Of a stretch of 64,000 nt of DNA, positions 41,235 to 52,359 are shown in pieces. The notes beneath the pieces were generated by a model. The model was not told the origin of the DNA. It saw only the letters and a list, made by a program, of their open reading frames with translations, and did not search any database. This DNA comes from Wolfiporia cocos (taxonomy: Eukaryota > Basidiomycota > Agaricomycetes > Polyporales > Phaeolaceae). Both the position numbers and the translations under genes were made by a program. Each line of letters begins with the position of its first letter. The stretch's first letter is position 1. The stretch covers positions 5,059,448 to 5,123,447 of the forward strand of contig JACCLO010000004.1 of NCBI GenBank assembly GCA_029448655.1. Reading direction: 5' to 3'.

Positions 41235-41853
41235 TAACACAAGATAACACTTACTTGTAATAATCTTGATATTGCTGGTTAGGCAAGAGATGAAGTAGTT
41301 GTTAAGCAGGATACGTTGAGTAGTTAACTCGTAGTATGAATGCAATGAATAGAACTGAGGCAATAGCGCTCAGCAAGTCTAGTATATATACATGATAAAT
41401 AAGACCCCTAACAGTCTTATTAGATAATACTAATGTCCGTATTCGTATGTACAAGTCCCCAGATACCTAAGTACTTAGTAATATACGATAAATACATATG
41501 CCGATCAAAACCGAGATATAGAGAGGCGGCATAGGCCGCACGAATAGCGTTTTGCGCTCTTGTCATTACAAAGACGGGGCGTGACCAAAGCCCGGTCCGC
41601 TGACGTTTATACGCTGACTGCTTCCGGACGGAATGTCCGATTGGCTAGAACTAGACATGTGACTGATGGTAACTACTAGTGATAAGATAAGACCGTCGTT
41701 ACGGGAGATAACGCGGCCATCATTCGGCACATATGTAACCGTTAACTTATGAACCAGATAAGCTAGTTATTGGTCTAGAAAGTCGTAGATAATTCGTAGA
41801 ATTGCCGGAAAAATGGTAAGAAATATAGGGAAACTAGGAGAATTCTTGTGACA
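41235..41853 (-). repeat. Solo LTR, 619 bp, TG...TA ends
   Basis: Plus-strand ends TAACACAAG and CTTGTGACA, with a perfect TSD GACAT (41230-41234 and 41854-41858). Same family as the middle LTR of the nest at 30460-32171. Confidence 0.9.
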
Positions 41854-41879
41854 GACATGGCTGGACAGTGGTGACTGTC

Positions 41880-42347
41880 TGTGTTGAGCTCTGAAAACTG
41901 AGTTTCACTGTATATTTGTGTTTTTCTGCTATGTAATTTTGCTTTTCTGTCTCGACATTAGCATGAAAAATGGACTATTTGCTGCAATACATAGATACCC
42001 TAGACTGGGTGCACAGTGCATTGACATCTGTGTCCAACATAGCCAGACACAGCAGAGAAAGCTAAATAAGATGGGAAATTCAGACTGCAAAGCCAATTCT
42101 GACAAGGGAAAAAACCTGGTCATGTTGGGTGCTCATGTCTGCCACTGGGTGGGTGCCTCTTAGTTGTAGTAATTTACAAGCCAATAGATCACCAGAAATG
42201 TACAGAAATACAAAATTATGCAGCAGAAATACCTGGATTAGAAGAAAATTCAAACTGTGAAGCCAACTCTGACAGGCCAAAACATCCGGTCATGTTGTGT
42301 CCACCACTGTGTGAGCGCCTATTTGTCGCAATAATATACAAGCCAAT
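41880..42347. repeat. Satellite-like units in opposed orientation
   Basis: From about 41900 the sequence resembles the inverted form of the 171-bp satellite (TTTTTCTGCTATGTAATTTT, ATTGACATCTGTGTCCAACAT). From about 42070 it resembles the forward form (GCAAAGCCAATTCTGACAAG, CACTGGGTGGGTGCC). The CCAAT at 42343-42347 is the TSD of the next element. Confidence 0.5.
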
Positions 42348-44286
42348 TGTCACGGATGTGCCCAGGGGGCCACTGTACTTCCCTCGCTATAGGTTCCACA
42401 TGCGGCGCTAGGCGTACGCCGCGTCTCTGGTCCTCAGCCACCTCCTGTGCGTCTCTTTAGTTTGTTGGTCACCTGACTGTTAGGTTAGCGCTGTAGGGTA
42501 GCGCGCGCCTCAGGTATCACACGTTATGGTCACACAGTTACATGCGTCACTGTAGTTACATATATCATGTGCTCTCTTAGTTACGGCGCACAGGCCATCA
42601 CTTTAGGGCGGCCATTACTGGCCAGCTACACATGTATAAGTACGACGGATGAGGACTTACATCCTCATCCTTGAGATTCTCGTCAATGCACTAAGTGCCT
42701 CTCTTATCTTCTGTCTGCGCGTGCTCTGGCCCGAGGGCCCCTCTTGTCTTGCTCGACTGTGTGATGCCTCTCTACGTCGCCTCTAGGAGTCCTTAGGAAT
42801 GGTCACCTTTGGTACAGCCGACAAGGTCACCGCTGGCGCGGCGTCGCACACGTCTTGTAGGGCGTTAGGGAGTCCCCCTGATGCCAGGGTCGCACAGACT
42901 GGTAAGTCTGTGACATAATCTCAAGGATATCTTACCTCCCCTCCGGCGCGAACTGCGTTGGGGCCGAGGGTTCTCCACGTACAGGGTGCCATGGCAACGC
43001 GGCGGGGCAGCCTCTGGTAGAAGCGCCAGAGGTCCGTAGTCTTACGAGCCCCCACGAAGCGTTACACCAGGCGAAGTACCCGTGCGGAGTGAGCAAGCAA
43101 GTCCGCCCCCTTTCGAACGCAAGGTAGAAGGGGTCAACCGACGTAAGCCCCGTTTGAGGACCCGCCGCCGTCACCCCTGACAAGGGAATGTACGCGCGTG
43201 TGGAGGTCTAGGGCAGTCCGGCCAATTACCTCTGGGCGGCAGGCACTAGTACAAGATCTCATGACCAGTGGGTATGCGAAGGAACCCGCAAGGGTCTCCA
43301 ACCCCACACCGACGGTCTCGAAGGATAGACAACAACAACGACAACCGACTACTATACTCGACTGAGCCAACCACATACCCCGGGGTCGGCGCGTCACGCT
43401 TCGCCATGTCGGCGTCAGTCCTAGGACAAGCATGCGCTAACATGACTTACCGATGGGCCCGCTCACCGCTGACAAGCCTCATTCGCTCACGTCGCGGGAT
43501 GTAAGGGAAACAGGGAATGGTCACTCCGTTTCATCCCAATGCTCCCCTGAAGGCGACGCTCACTTCACTCCTCCACTGGCGGACGGTCCGTGCACATGGA
43601 CGCTCCCTATCCTACGTCGTAAGGAATAGGCCGTGTGTTAAACAAGCAACCAAGGATGCGAGGGTCGTAGGATATAAGGTAGAACGTTAGGGACAACGTT
43701 TTTTAGGAGGGGGGGTAATGTCACGGATGTGCCCAGGGGGCCACTGTACTTCCCTCGCTATAGGTTCCACATGCGGCGCTAGGCGTACGCCGCGTCTCTG
43801 GTCCTCAGCCACCTCCTGTGCGTCTCTTTAGTTTGTTGGTCACCTGACTGTTAGGTTAGCGCTGTAGGGTAGCGCGCGCCTCAGGTATCACACGTTATGG
43901 TCACACAGTTACATGCGTCACTGTAGTTACATATATCATGTGCTCTCTTAGTTACGGCGCACAGGCCATCACTTTAGGGCGGCCATTACTGGCCAGCTAC
44001 ACATGTATAAGTACGACGGATGAGGACTTACATCCTCATCCTTGAGATTCTCGTCAATGCACTAAGTGCCTCTCTTATCTTCTGTCTGCGCGTGCTCTGG
44101 CCCGAGGGCCCCTCTTGTCTTGCTCGACTGTGTGATGCCTCTCTACGTCGCCTCTAGGAGTCCTTAGGAATGGTCACCTTTGGTACAGCCGACAAGGTCA
44201 CCGCTGGCGCGGCGTCGCACACGTCTTGTAGGGCGTTAGGGAGTCCCCCTGATGCCAGGGTCGCACAGACTGGTAAGTCTGTGACA
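42348..44286 (+). mobile_element. Non-autonomous LTR retrotransposon, 1939 bp
   Basis: Two 568-bp LTRs (42348-42915 and 43719-44286), apparently identical, with a perfect TSD CCAAT (42343-42347 and 44287-44291). The 803-bp internal region begins with AATCTCAAGGAT (42917-42928), the exact complement of 42667-42678 in the LTR, and ends with GGAGGGGGGGTAA. No gag or pol is present. The region before the polypurine tract shares coding traces (VKQATK, KVER) with the element at 26191-28064. It inserted into satellite sequence. Confidence 0.93.
42635..42678 (+). promoter_or_regulatory. TATA box, hairpin and predicted self-primer
   Basis: TATAA at 42635-42639 is followed by a hairpin GATGAGG-ACTTAC-ATCCTCATC (42649-42669). 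Its 3' arm overlaps the self-primer ATCCTTGAGATT (42667-42678), which is 12-nt complementary to 42917-42928. CTTTAGGG lies at 42601-42608. Confidence 0.7.
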
Positions 44287-44479
44287 CCAATAGATCACCA
44301 ATAAATCACAGAAATGCGAAATTATGCAGCAAAAATACCTGAATAAAATAGAAAATCAAAGCTGCAGAGCCAGATGCAGTAGGCTCAAAGCCCCAATCAT
44401 GTTCAATCCATTGTGCATCCAATATAGGATGCCCATTTATTGCAGAAAATAGAGGCAATTTATTTTGATCTTAACCTTC

Positions 44480-45260
44480 TGTTATATTCATTTGTTTCTG
44501 CTTCATAATTTTGTGTTTTTATGGATCTGTTGGCATAATAAGTGCACTGTTTGCTGTGTTAAATAGGTGCCCTCCCTTGAGTGCATAGTGTACTCAACAT
44601 GGTCTGATGCATTTGCTTGTTGTGTCCAGTTATCTGCTACAATGTTTGCATTTCTGTGCTACACAATTTTGTATTTTGTCAGTCTATTGCCATGCAAAAC
44701 ATGCGATTTACTGCAGGAGTAGGTGCCCAAGAGCATGTGCACAGAATATGCAGCCATGTGGAATGTCTTTGTTGTGCTGTGTCTGACTCTGTAATTTTGA
44801 CCTTTTATTCTATGCATGTTTTACTGCTGCATGATGCATTGGCATGAAAGGTAGACCATTTGCAGTGATAAACACTCACCCTACAGTGGGTGCACAGGGC
44901 ATACAACCATGTTGAATGTATTTGGAGGTTGTATGACACTCTACAATCTCCATCTGCAGCCATACATGTATTTCTTTTGGTACATAATTTCATATTTTTG
45001 TCAGTCTATTACTGTCTGAATTAGACCTTCTATATCAATAAATAGGCACCATAGAGTGGGTTCACGGGGCACTCAATTATGTTGAATAGATGTTCTATAT
45101 TGCTTTACAATTTCAATCTGCACTCATATTTGCATTTTTCTGCTGCATAATTCCACATTTCTGTAGGTCTATTGCCATATGAATTGGACCATCTACAGCA
45201 GCAAATAGACATGGTAGAATGGGTGCACAGAAAATGTAACATGGTCAGATGCTATGGGTA
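44480..45260 (-). repeat. Diverged satellite array (about 150-170 bp units)
   Basis: Several units share words such as TTCTGCTGCATAATT, GTCAGTCTATTGCC, ATAAATAGGCACC and GGGTGCACAG. They are inverted relative to the 171-bp array at 49182-49880. The forward-to-inverted switch is near 44440. The same arrangement recurs in the duplicate at 50040-51420. Confidence 0.6.
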
Positions 45261-45455
45261 TATATTGAAGTTGATTGGATCTAACATAGTTTTTCTAGAG
45301 TGTACTGCAGGCATTTGAGGGTTAGAGAGGCTACAGAATGGGAAGGTGATGACTATCAGCACCATCATGTGACTTGATTGACATACCTTTTGGGCTGTGG
45401 CTGAGCTTCCAAGATAGGCAGTCCAAACTTCCAGAGGCTGTTCTGGGAGATCCGC

Positions 45456-45713
45456 TTGGCAGATTTTGATAATTGGAGTGTTGTGACAGTTATTATCAGG
45501 ATTTTACATTCAAAAGACTCGTGTCTGGGATTATCTTTTGCATTTTACGCTTCAACCATCACATACCGTACAGGCACTTATGTGTCACATGATGGTTTTC
45601 TTACAGGGCTACAATATTGCATATCAACTTGTGGCTGTGGGAATAGCTTAGATAAGCATTATCATGGTACCAGATTGTATAACTATAGTTACAAGCCACC
45701 AGAACGTGCCTAG
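45456..45713 (+). other. 85-codon open frame conserved in both duplicate copies, unknown
   Basis: A frame starting from TTG reads FDNWSVVTVIIRILHSKDS and ends YSYKPPERA. The duplicate at 51624-51881 keeps it open with only a few substitutions. There is no ATG start, no motif and no neighbouring exon, and the copies are recent enough that openness is weak evidence. I would not call it a gene. Confidence 0.15.
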
Positions 45714-45766
45714 GTTAGAAGTACAGTCTAGATCACAACAAATTTGAAGGTACATGACATACACAG

Positions 45767-46265
45767 TGACACAGAGCTACACCTGTGTCTGTTGCCTATC
45801 TTCAGAGCCTATAAGGTAACACCAAAATGGCTGTCTTGGTTGCTAAGGTTGCATCACAGACTAGCAAGGGTATAAGGCAGAGAATGTGTTGTGGATGAGC
45901 AGACATGGTAATGAGATGCAATACTGAGGGCACATGCGCCCCAAGTCGAGTATATTCAGACTGAGGTTGTAAGACCTCAGCATATTGTATATACACATTG
46001 GAGATCACTACACTAAGTAATTGGACCAGCCCTAAAGGCATGGTCTGTGCACGATGTATGTAATACCCTGTATGTAAGCGGTCGCGTCTAGATGACCAGG
46101 CCGAGGTATATCTAACTCTGCTACCTACGATCTAATCTAAGGGTCACATGACATACTGGTGCAGTAGTCCATGAGGGAGTGGGCCAACATGCCAGAACAG
46201 GGGTCAAGAGGCTGTAGGTTGAAGCTGGGGCAGAGCAGCTGACCGATGTCACAGGATCTGTGACA
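45767..46265 (-). repeat. Probable LTR, TSD not confirmed
   Basis: Plus-strand start TGACACAG with a CACAG...CTGTG stem. CCCTAAAGGCATGGTCTGTG (about 46030) and a TATATAC sequence (about 45990) fit an LTR. It may end at the palindrome TGTCACAG-GAT-CTGTGACA (46247-46265). Flanks CACAG and CATGG do not match. The duplicate copy is at 51935-52359. Confidence 0.5.
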
Positions 46266-47115
46266 CATGGTCACTTGATTATTGTTAGGGATCAAATATC
46301 TGTTCAGCTGAAATAACCAAGTCGAGTCACTCAGCATATTGAGTAGTGCACTACTCATCGGACTCCACAGAGTTAGAGTGTTGATATAGAAGCTGGGCAC
46401 TTGATTGCTCAAGCCTTTGAGAATGAGTATAAGATGCTTGTTATTCAACAAGGTTGATTTGAGGAACTTGATCGGTATGTACATCAAGTTTTATACTGTG
46501 ATCCGATAATCAGGGTCATAGTGTCCTTGGTACTGCTACTATTAAGTCCATCGAGCTAGCATTCTAAGTAACAAATGAGAAGTGCTGCAGTTGAGCACGA
46601 CAAGGAATGAAACAGAGAAGACATATGATTAGACATACGATATCAGCCAGAAGGCAGCGAGACAGTAAGTAGACTATGGGCATAGGATTGTTATACATGA
46701 AACAGGGGCCTACGGTTGAGTGGAGGTCCGTAGAATAGAGCGCACAGTGGAGGGGTTGAAGGCCAAGTCCTGATACACAGTGAGGTGTCAAAGGAATAAG
46801 CTGAGTGTACCTGCAAAGAGCATAACAATTATCAGACAGATCTCAAACACGCTACCAAGCTGGTTTATATCAGTGGTCTGGGTACATTTTCATGGCCTGC
46901 TAACTAACATTTTTTGTCATACTGGACAAACAAGGACCTACAGTCCCATACACAATCATGATTTGGATCATTCATTATAGGATGTCCAAACAAATGTGTG
47001 CTTGTCATTACTTGCTTATGCACAGACCATCTAGCTTCAGGGCAGACGATTACTGATTGCTGCACCTTGTGTATAGAAGCTTGACTTCTAAGGTGTACTT
47101 TCCTTAGGACCGTTC
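46266..47115. other. Unresolved stretch ending in an LTR fragment
   Basis: No coding region is supported. The last part (about 47020-47115) looks like a plus-strand LTR piece with an upstream motif CAGACCATCTAGCTTCAGGG and a TATA-like sequence, then cut by the family F LTR at 47116. Confidence 0.35.
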
Positions 47116-47872
47116 TGTCACACTAATCCAATGTCTTAGTTGACGTCTCAAGCTGCTGGCACATAGTATGACACCAAGGGGTAAGCCTCAGATCAGACCA
47201 CAAGTCATGCAGCAGGAGGTTAGAAGAAAAGTAGGGGAAACGACCCCATAGAGAATATGGATGCCCTAGCGGCAATTGTCAAGTCTAGCGCTGTAGGATG
47301 CTAGACGTTTGGTTATATACATGATGTATATTATTCATGAGTAGACCTGTACTAATGGCTTGGTCTGTGTGTAGTGCTAATATGGTGTGACTATGGTATG
47401 ATATGGCATGTACCTGGTAATGACATTTGTGAAGGTTTCTAGGCCTTCTTGTCATGATGGAAAGTTAGCGGGCTATAAGGCCAGGTTGTGATAGTGGAGT
47501 GCTATGCTAAGAATAACACTTGATATATGGAACTGCTAGGCTTCTAGCTGGAAGGGTTGTCCTAATGGCTTCTAATGATGTTGATGATCATGTTTCAGGT
47601 ATTTAATATGTAACGTATCAGAAGGTCTTCTGATGAGCTTTTCTATGGTGTCATGACCTAGTATTAGTGTTGTCATGATGATGTCATGGTCTGGTCCAGT
47701 AATGGAACCTGATGTCATAACTTGTGCAGATAAGATAAGAGATAAGGTCACCTGGTTTGGTGCCTATGATTGGACTTAGTGGCACATATCTAATCTGATG
47801 TAGTTGAGTAGGTCACATGACTTGGAAGGTCATGTGACTTAATAATTTCTAGTGCATTGGAAAGTCCTATAA
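47116..47872 (-). repeat. Family F LTR, truncated at the duplication breakpoint
   Basis: Starts TGTCACAC, preceded by CGTTC. It matches the family F copy at 53210-54654 up to 47872, where the sequence changes abruptly to GC-rich hairpin-forming sequence (CCGCAGCGGACGGTCCGC). The other terminus is missing. Confidence 0.7.
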
Positions 47873-48796
47873 GTATTATCCGCCGCAGCGGACGGTCCGC
47901 TGATTTTTTCGGAGACACCTCGACTTCTCAGCACCGACACGTAGCCCCAGATCAGGAGATCATTTTTGTGGCTGGGAGCGCCACGTCACGTGTGGAGTGT
48001 CATGCTCCACGAATATTTTCGTGATTTTTGCCCCAATTTCTGGATCGCTCTCATTGCTTGGCCTGTTTTGACGTGTTTACAAGGGTGTGGTGGCTGTGGC
48101 ATACCTCAAAAATTGCATTGGATCCTACTACATGTCATGTGACTGTCAGGGTCAGGCTACTGTAAAAGGAAATTCCTGTATGAATTTTTGTTCTGGAGGC
48201 AGATGTGTAGTGAGATTGGAACAGGTGCTGTTCTCTGTGGTCTATAGGCTGGAGAAGTGGATAACACATGGATGTTTTGATTGCTATAGGAGCTGATGGA
48301 TATGATGGAGAGATTGAGGGTATTCTTTGAATTGTTGGTTGAGAGCAAGCTGTGGAGTGAAAATTTCTGATTGGGATGTTGGGTAGATAAGGCTGGGATT
48401 TATGGAAGATAATGGAGTTGGGATGAGTGATTTTATTGATATTGTGTTTATTTTGAGATTTACTTGAAGTTGACTGATGATTTGAAAGGGGTGATGTATT
48501 GATTATGCTAGACAAACAAATGATGTTTGAGAGCGGTACGCCTATTGGTGGCTTAGCGTTAGTGGTCCGGGTTAGTTAGTGGTCCGGGTTATGAGACGCC
48601 ATAGGGTGTCTAACCCTGCAGTCTCACCACTAGGGTGCCATCCCTAGCTAGGGCATGACCCCTACAGTACTACTGCCTTGTTCACTACTGTATCTATTTA
48701 TCCTGCAGTAGTAGCACAATTGTGCGCCCAGCTATTCTGCAATTGGACGTGCCATGTATTCAACCAGTGGTGCCTACATGGCAGCTCACACACTGT
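47873..48796. other. Unique stretch at the duplication boundary, no gene supported
   Basis: It begins with short palindromes near 47880-48020, then about 450 bp with few cytosines on the plus strand near 48300-48520. A minus-strand Ser/Pro/Ile-rich frame (48135-48515) reflects that composition bias rather than a protein. The words GTTAGTGGTCCGGGTT repeat at about 48559-48592. Confidence 0.35.
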
Positions 48797-48904
48797 GTCC
48801 GACCATGTCGGACGTGGATGTCCACTGCTGGGTGGGGTCACATGCGGCTATGGGTAGATAGACGCTCACCCAGCGGTGGACATCCACATCCGACATGGCC
48901 GGAC
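48797..48904. repeat. Inverted-repeat hairpin, 41-bp arms
   Basis: Left arm 48797-48837 (GTCCGACCATGTCGGACG...) and right arm 48864-48904 are reverse complements with about five mismatches, around a 26-bp loop. The core CATGTCGGA...GTCCACTGCTGGGTG recurs in the satellite units (TCCGACAATGTCGGA) and at 41150-41234, so this looks like the terminus of a foldback or MITE family. Confidence 0.7.
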
Positions 48905-48937
48905 GGACAAGGGTGTCAAAGTTGATGTCACAAAATA

Positions 48938-49183
48938 TTGAGTCATTCTGCTTCAGCAAGCCAGATATCATGCTTGGATCCTCTCACAGTGAATCTGAAG
49001 GGAACACAGGACCAGTATGAGAGGGAGGAGGAGGAGTGGAGGCTGCACAGATGGAGATGGGATGAGGACTCAATGAACATTGATGATGATGAGAGCCCTG
49101 TTGCCAAAGACTTTACTGATGAGAGTGGGGATGCCGAGGTGGATTTGGATTTAGTGAAGGTGCTGAAGATATTCAAACCGTGA
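48938..49183 (+). other. Short acidic open frame, unknown
   Basis: 81 residues with YEREEEEWRLHRWRWDEDSM and DESGDAEVDLDLVKVLKIF. It is highly acidic and runs into the satellite array. It may be a relic of a real exon; no motif is recognised. Confidence 0.2.
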
Positions 49184-49880
49184 AGCCAACTCTGACAGGC
49201 CAAAAAATCCGACAATGTCGGATGCTCATGTCCACCACTGGGTGGGCGTCTATTTATCGCAATAATATACAGGCCAATAGATTACTAGAAATGTGCAGAA
49301 ATGTGAAATTATGCAGCAGAAATACCTGGATTGGAAGAAATTTTCAAACCACGAAGCCAACTCTGACAGGCCAAAAAATCCGGCAATGTCGGATGCTCAT
49401 GTCCACCACTGGGTGGGCGTCCATTTATCGCAGTAATATACAGGCCAATAGATCACCAAAAAATCACAGAAATGCGAAATTATGCAGCAGAAATACCTGG
49501 ATTAGAAGAAATTTTTAAACCGCGAAGCCAACTCTGACAGGCCAAAAAATCCGACAATGTCGGATGCTCATGTCCACCACTGGGTGGGCGTCTATAATTC
49601 AAACCACGAAGCCAACTCTGACAGGCCAAAACATCCAGCAATGTCGGATGCTCATGTCCACCATGGGTGGGCGTCTATTTATCGCAGTAATATACAGGCC
49701 AATAGATTACTAGAAATGTGCAGAAATGCAAAATTACACAGCAGAAATACCTGGATTGGAAGAAATTTTTAAACCGCGAAGCCAACTCTGACAGGCCAAA
49801 AAATCCGGCAATGTTGGATGCTCATGTTCACCATGGGTGGGCGTCTATTTATCGCAATCATTTACAGGCCAATAGATCAA
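49182..49880 (+). repeat. Tandem satellite, 171-bp unit, five units
   Basis: Unit starts (GAAGCCAACTCTGACAGGCC) are at 49182, 49353, 49524, 49608 and 49778, giving periods of 171, 171, 84 (an internally deleted unit) and 170 bp. Each unit carries a palindrome around the CATGTCGGA/TCCGACA core and an AT-rich half with GAAATTATGCAGCAGAAATA. Confidence 0.9.
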
Positions 49881-50199
49881 CCGTAAATGACAAATTATGC
49901 AGCAAAAATACATGAATAAAACAGAAAATTAAAGCTGCAGAGCCAGATGCAGTAGGCTCAAAGCCCCAGTCATGTTGGATTCATTGTGCATCCAATATAG
50001 GACACCCATTCATTGCAGAAAATAGAGGCAATTTATTTTGATCTTAACCTTCTGCTAGATTCATTTGGTTCTGCTTCATAATTTTGTGTTTCTATGGATC
50101 TGTTGGCATAGCAAGTGCACTGTTGGCTGTGTTAAATAGGTCTCTTGAGTGCATAGTGTACTCAACCTGGTCTGATCCATTTGTCTGTTGTGTCCAGTA

Positions 50200-50797
50200 T
50201 GACACAGACATACCATCTGTGGGACTGGCCCATAGCCACGGTAGTCTTAATAGCCCTACGCCGTATTCCAAGGTCCATGGCCCCTGTGGAGAGGCGGGGG
50301 TGACAAGCGAGTCTTGATGGCAGTACGCCGGGTGACAAAGCTGACGTCCCTAGACAAGCAAGCCAAGGACTAGGAGAGGAATGGCAGCCCACAAGATAGC
50401 ATGAAAGAGGGTGTCATTACCCTACGTCGAGAATGCTAAACATGAGGATGCAAGTCCTCATGCTAGCGCATATATACATGGGGGTGCACCAGTACCTACG
50501 AGCCTGTCCTAAGGCACGAGGGTCTGTGCGTGTAATGCAGAGAGAAGGTAACATAATGACAAGGCACCAGTAATGGCGCAGAGTCATGTGGCATAGGGGT
50601 AGAGACGCCAGTAATGGCACTCTGGCATAACATGATGGAAGACGCCTGTAGGGGCGCTTCCACATAGAGGGTGGTGTCGGTAATGGCGCCCATGCATAAG
50701 GTGAGTGACGCTACTGAGGATAGCTACTTACAAGGCATAGAATGGCGTAATAAATCCTATAAAAAGTAGCGGCGACATCCCAGAATAATCTGTGACA
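50200..50797 (-). repeat. Solo LTR, 598 bp
   Basis: Plus-strand ends TGACACAG and CTGTGACA, with a perfect TSD CAGTA (50195-50199 and 50798-50802). The U5 stem is CACAGA...TCTGTG. It is absent from duplication copy 1, so it is younger than the duplication. Confidence 0.92.
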
Positions 50798-51934
50798 CAG
50801 TACTGCAATTTCAATCTGCTACAATTTTTGCATTTCTGTGCTACACAGTTTTGTATTTTGTCAGTCTATTGCCATGTGAAAGATGCCATTTACTGCAGGA
50901 ATAGGTGCCCAAGAGCATGTGCACAGAATATGCAGCCATGTGGAATCCCTTTGTTGTGCTGCGTCTGGCTCTGTAATTTTGACCTTTTATTCTATGCATG
51001 TTTTACTGCTGCATGATGCATTGGCATGAAAGGTAGACCATTTGCAGTGATAAATACTCACCCTACAGTAGGTGCACATGGCATCCAACCATGTTGAATG
51101 TATTTGGAGGTTCTATGACACTCTACAATTTCAATCTGCAGCCATACATGTATTTCTTTCGGTACACAATTTCATGTTTTTGTCAGTCTATTGCCGTGTG
51201 GATTAGACCTTCCATAGCAATAAATAGGCACCATAGAGTGGTTCACGGGGCACTCAATGATGTTGAATAGATATTCTATATTGGTTTACAATTTCAATCT
51301 GCACTCATATTTGCATTTTTCTGCTGCATAATTTCACATTTCTGTAGGTCTATTGCCACATGAATTGAATCATCTACAGCAGCAAATAGACACAGTAGAG
51401 TGGGTGCACAGGTCAGATGCTATGGGTATATATTGAAGCCGATTGGATCTACCATAGTTTTTCTAGAGTGTACTGCAGGCATTTGAGGGTCAGAGAGGCT
51501 ACAGAATGGGGAGGTGATAAGTATCAGCACCATCATGTGACTTGATTGACATACCTTTTGGGCTGTGGCTGAGCTTCCAAGATAGGTAGTCCAAACTTCC
51601 AGAGGCTGTTCTGGGAGATCTGGTTGGCAGATTTTGATAATTGGAGTGTTGTGACAGTTATTGTCAGGATTTTACATTCAAAAGACTCGTGTCTGGGATT
51701 ATCTTTTACATTTTATGCTTCAACCATCACATACCACACAGGCACTTATGTGTCACATGATGGTTTTCTTACAGGGCTACAATATTGCATATCAACTTGT
51801 GGCTGTGGGAATAGCTTAGATAAGCATTATCATGGTACCAGATTGTATAACTATAGTTACAAGCCACCAGAACGCGCCTAGCTTAGAAGTACAGTCTAGA
51901 TCACAACAAATTTGAAGGTACATGAGATACACAG

Positions 51935-52359
51935 CGACACAGAGCTACATCTGTGTCTGTTGCCTATCTTCAGAGCCTATAAGGTAACACCAGAATGGCT
52001 GTCTTGGTTGCTAAGGTTGCATCACAGACTAGCAAGGGTATAACGTAGAGAATGTGTTGTAGATGAGCAGACATGGTAATGAGATGCAAGACTGGGGGCA
52101 CATGCACCCCAAGTCGAGTATATTCAGACTGAGGTTGTAAGACCTCAGCATATGGTATATATACATCGGGGATCACTACACTAAGTAATTGGACCAGCCC
52201 TAAAGGCATGGTCTGTGCACGATGTATGATACCCTGTATGTAAGCAGTCACATCTAGATGACCAGGCTGAGGTATATCTAACTCTGCTACTTACAATGTA
52301 ATCTACTATAGGTTCAAGCTGGGGTAGAGCGGCTGACCCATGTCACAGGATCTGTGACG
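51935..52359 (-). repeat. Probable LTR, duplicate of 45767-46265
   Basis: Same sequence as copy 1 with the first base changed (CGACACAG) and an internal deletion of several dozen bases near 52300. CCCTAAAG and TATA motifs are retained. Confidence 0.5.

Larger units (their letters stand above)
44287..47872 (+). repeat. Segmental duplication, copy 1
   Basis: Colinear with 49880-54540 after removal of two LTRs from the second copy (50200-50797 and 53237-53812). In a 140-bp sample (45456-45595 versus 51624-51763) I counted five differences, all transitions. Similarity stops at 47872/54541, within a family F LTR. A stretch near 46140-46200 is missing from copy 2. Confidence 0.85.

Noticed and set aside
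45767..46265. TSD for the LTR-like unit
   Set aside because: Flanks CACAG and CATGG share only three bases, so the boundaries are left as probable.
46137..46791. Minus-strand ORFs of 75-116 residues, duplicated at 52306-52933
   Set aside because: Retained in both copies only because the duplication is recent; no motif and no start context.
48135..48515. 126-residue Ser/Pro/Ile-rich minus-strand ORF
   Set aside because: Composition follows the cytosine-poor plus strand; no domain or splice structure.
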